Below the pieces are notes generated by a model that was given only the letters and a program-made list of their open reading frames with translations, made no database searches and had not been told where the DNA came from. From positions 1 through 46,117 of the forward strand of contig JAUIHW010000030.1 in assembly GCA_030431775.1 (NCBI GenBank): 46,117 bases of DNA. The letters are read 5' to 3'. This document shows, one piece after another, positions 44,911 to 46,117 of this stretch (within the stretch, counting starts at the first letter, position 1; each line of letters starts with the position of its first letter). A program made the translations under genes and the position numbers. The DNA comes from Gammaproteobacteria bacterium (GTDB lineage Bacteria > Pseudomonadota > Gammaproteobacteria > Pseudomonadales > JAUIET01).

Positions 44911-45479
44911 AGCACAGTCTGTTAACACTGTGGTGTTGCGGACTGCTACTGCTGTCCACGGTTGCAAATAGCGGGAACACTGCTGCAACGCACGTTCAAA
45001 TAAGCACCAGCCACGGCACAATCACGCTTGAATTATTTGATCAAAAGGCGCCTGAAACCGTGCGGAATTTTCTGAAGTACGTTGATGCCGGGCACTACAA
45101 CAACACCATTTTTCACCGAGTCATTCCACGCTTCATGATCCAGGGTGGTGGCTTTACCGCAGAAATGCACGAGAAACCTACCGCTGCACCCATCAAAAAC
45201 GAGTCAAAAAATCGCTTGCATAATGAGCGGGGAACAATCGCCATGGCGCGCACCTCGGATCCGCACAGCGCGACCGCGCAGTTTTTTATCAACGTTCGGA
45301 TGAACATCAGCCTGGACTACCGGATGGGGCAATATGGTTACGCTGTTTTCGGCAAGGTCATAGAAGGCATGGACGTGGTTGACACGATTTCCATACAAAA
45401 AACGGGTCGTCGGGGTATGCACGATGATGTTCCGGAGCAAGCAATTTTCATCAAGAGCATCAGCCGCATCAGCCAATGA
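44901..45479 (+). CDS. Periplasmic peptidyl-prolyl cis-trans isomerase, cyclophilin type
   Basis: A 192-residue cyclophilin resembling E. coli PpiA. Starting at GTG 44901 (GAGG ribosome-binding site 7 nt upstream) it has a signal peptide ([19 protein letters not shown]) and then the fold: [38 protein letters not shown], and [22 protein letters not shown]. The earlier in-frame start at 44811 lies within the upstream gene and would lack a signal peptide at the N-terminus, so it is rejected. It overlaps pdxJ by 4 nt. Confidence 0.9.
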   Translation: MGLKHSLLTLWCCGLLLLSTVANSGNTAATHVQISTSHGTITLELFDQKAPETVRNFLKYVDAGHYNNTIFHRVIPRFMIQGGGFTAEMHEKPTAAPIKNESKNRLHNERGTIAMARTSDPHSATAQFFINVRMNISLDYRMGQYGYAVFGKVIEGMDVVDTISIQKTGRRGMHDDVPEQAIFIKSISRISQ

Positions 45480-46117
45480 TCGCGCTTAGCGTAAACCTCA
45501 ACAAAATTGCACTGATTCGTAACTCGCGAGAGGGCAACCATCCTGACGTACTAAGCTACGCTGAGCGTTGCATAACAGCAGGTGCCGACGGGATCACTGT
45601 CCACCCTCGCCCCGATCAACGTCACATCCGCGCTCAAGATATCCAGCCACTGGCCAAACTGTGCGCCCGGCGACAGAACATAGAGTTTAATATCGAAGGC
45701 AATCCATTCGCAGCATCCGAGCCAGCCCCTCGACCCGGTGTCAGCGCTTACCCGGGCTTTATGGCTCTGGTTGAAGCGGTTCGCCCTGACCAATGCACGC
45801 TGGTACCTGACAATCCAGAACAGCTGACTTCTGACCATGGATTTGACCTGAGCGGTTCAAACAGGGAATTGCAGAAGGTGTTGCAACAATTGCGCTCACT
45901 CGGGGTCAGGAGTAGCCTGTTTATGGACCCGGATGTGGAGCAAATCAGGCGGGCAGCTCGGCTGGGTGCCGACCGTATTGAGCTGTACACCGGCCCGTAT
46001 GCCGCCAACCCAGATGATAAAGCGCTGCTTAAGAAATATTGGGAAGCAGCCCAGGTTGCGGCAGACATCGGGCTCGGAGTAAATGCCGGTCATGACCTGA
46101 ATCTGGATAATCTCCGT
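45476..46117 (+). CDS. pdxJ: Pyridoxine 5'-phosphate synthase (partial; runs off the window)
   Basis: An open frame of 214 codons with no stop before the window end. It begins [20 protein letters not shown] and continues [75 protein letters not shown] and [11 protein letters not shown], all recognisable PdxJ segments. PdxJ joins DXP and 3-amino-2-oxopropyl phosphate to make pyridoxine 5'-phosphate. The N-terminus is SVNLNKIA rather than the E. coli-type GVNIDHIA, placing it with the variant seen in Bacteroidetes and some Proteobacteria (from memory). The ATG overlaps the isomerase stop by 4 nt. About 25-30 C-terminal residues are probably missing. Confidence 0.93.
   Translation, partial: MIALSVNLNKIALIRNSREGNHPDVLSYAERCITAGADGITVHPRPDQRHIRAQDIQPLAKLCARRQNIEFNIEGNPFAASEPAPRPGVSAYPGFMALVEAVRPDQCTLVPDNPEQLTSDHGFDLSGSNRELQKVLQQLRSLGVRSSLFMDPDVEQIRRAARLGADRIELYTGPYAANPDDKALLKKYWEAAQVAADIGLGVNAGHDLNLDNLR

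Noticed and set aside
1-46117. CRISPR arrays, insertion sequences, rRNA genes or riboswitches.
   Set aside because: No regularly spaced repeats, transposase-like frames, rRNA-like sequence or recognisable riboswitch core were found by reading both strands.

Overview
The window is a gene-dense chromosomal segment of a gammaproteobacterium, most likely a marine or environmental member of the Pseudomonadales/Cellvibrionales side of the class. No genus can be fixed from sequence alone. The main argument is gene order. The run ihfB-rpsA-cmk-aroA-tyrA-pheA-serC-gyrA (minus strand) followed by mtaD-ubiG-mupP-yciK (plus strand) is, from memory, the arrangement around the O-antigen locus of Pseudomonas aeruginosa. 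uvrB, tRNA-Asn, comEA and a wbpV-wbpL-wbpM trio, which sit near that locus there, are also present. I see no insertion sequence, phage gene, CRISPR array or rRNA, and no gene-free stretch longer than about 300 bases.

Layout. 0-5.6 kb: uvrB (-), tRNA-Asn with a terminator, and two convergent DEAD-box RNA helicases, deaD/csdA (+) and rhlE (-); deaD appears to start at a rare AUU codon. 5.8-7.6 kb: a coupled SDR and Gfo/Idh/MocA oxidoreductase pair. 7.6-11.2 kb: the least conventional part, a divergent five-gene module. It has an oxygen-binding-type di-iron metallo-beta-lactamase-fold protein and a Roadblock/LC7 protein on the minus strand. On the plus strand it has three poorly characterised proteins: a pseudo-receiver-like one, a helical repeat one, and one ending in a degenerate Roadblock-like domain. 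An FNR/Anr-like palindrome lies in the shared promoter region. 11.2-16.5 kb: a spinster-type MFS transporter coupled to a SnoaL-like protein, a class IV aminotransferase head-to-head with a sulfotransferase-like protein, and an AldB/ExaC-type aldehyde dehydrogenase.

16.5-25.8 kb: a 57-residue orphan small protein, pgi coupled to a DHH phosphoesterase, a three-gene surface-polysaccharide set (WbpM-, WbpL- and WbpV-like), comEA, and the LPS-homeostasis pair lapB/lapA. 25.8-35.8 kb: ihfB, rpsA, cmk and the aromatic/serine genes aroA, tyrA, pheA and serC, then gyrA. Many of these overlap by 1-4 nt, which suggests translational coupling. 35.9-39.4 kb: mtaD, ubiG, mupP and yciK, running divergently from gyrA across a striking 40-bp hairpin.

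39.4-46.1 kb: the minus-strand cluster rnm-yciO-scpA-scpB-rluB (RNase AM, YrdC-like, condensin accessory subunits, rRNA pseudouridine synthase). Divergent from it are yciB, an SH3/coiled-coil membrane protein, a periplasmic peptidyl-prolyl isomerase and the start of a pdxJ that runs off the window. Overall the segment is mainly housekeeping (DNA repair, RNA metabolism, replication topology, chromosome condensation, aromatic amino acids, ubiquinone, envelope) with accessory insertions at 5.8-16.9 kb. The best candidate for an undescribed system is the di-iron/Roadblock module at 7654-11168.
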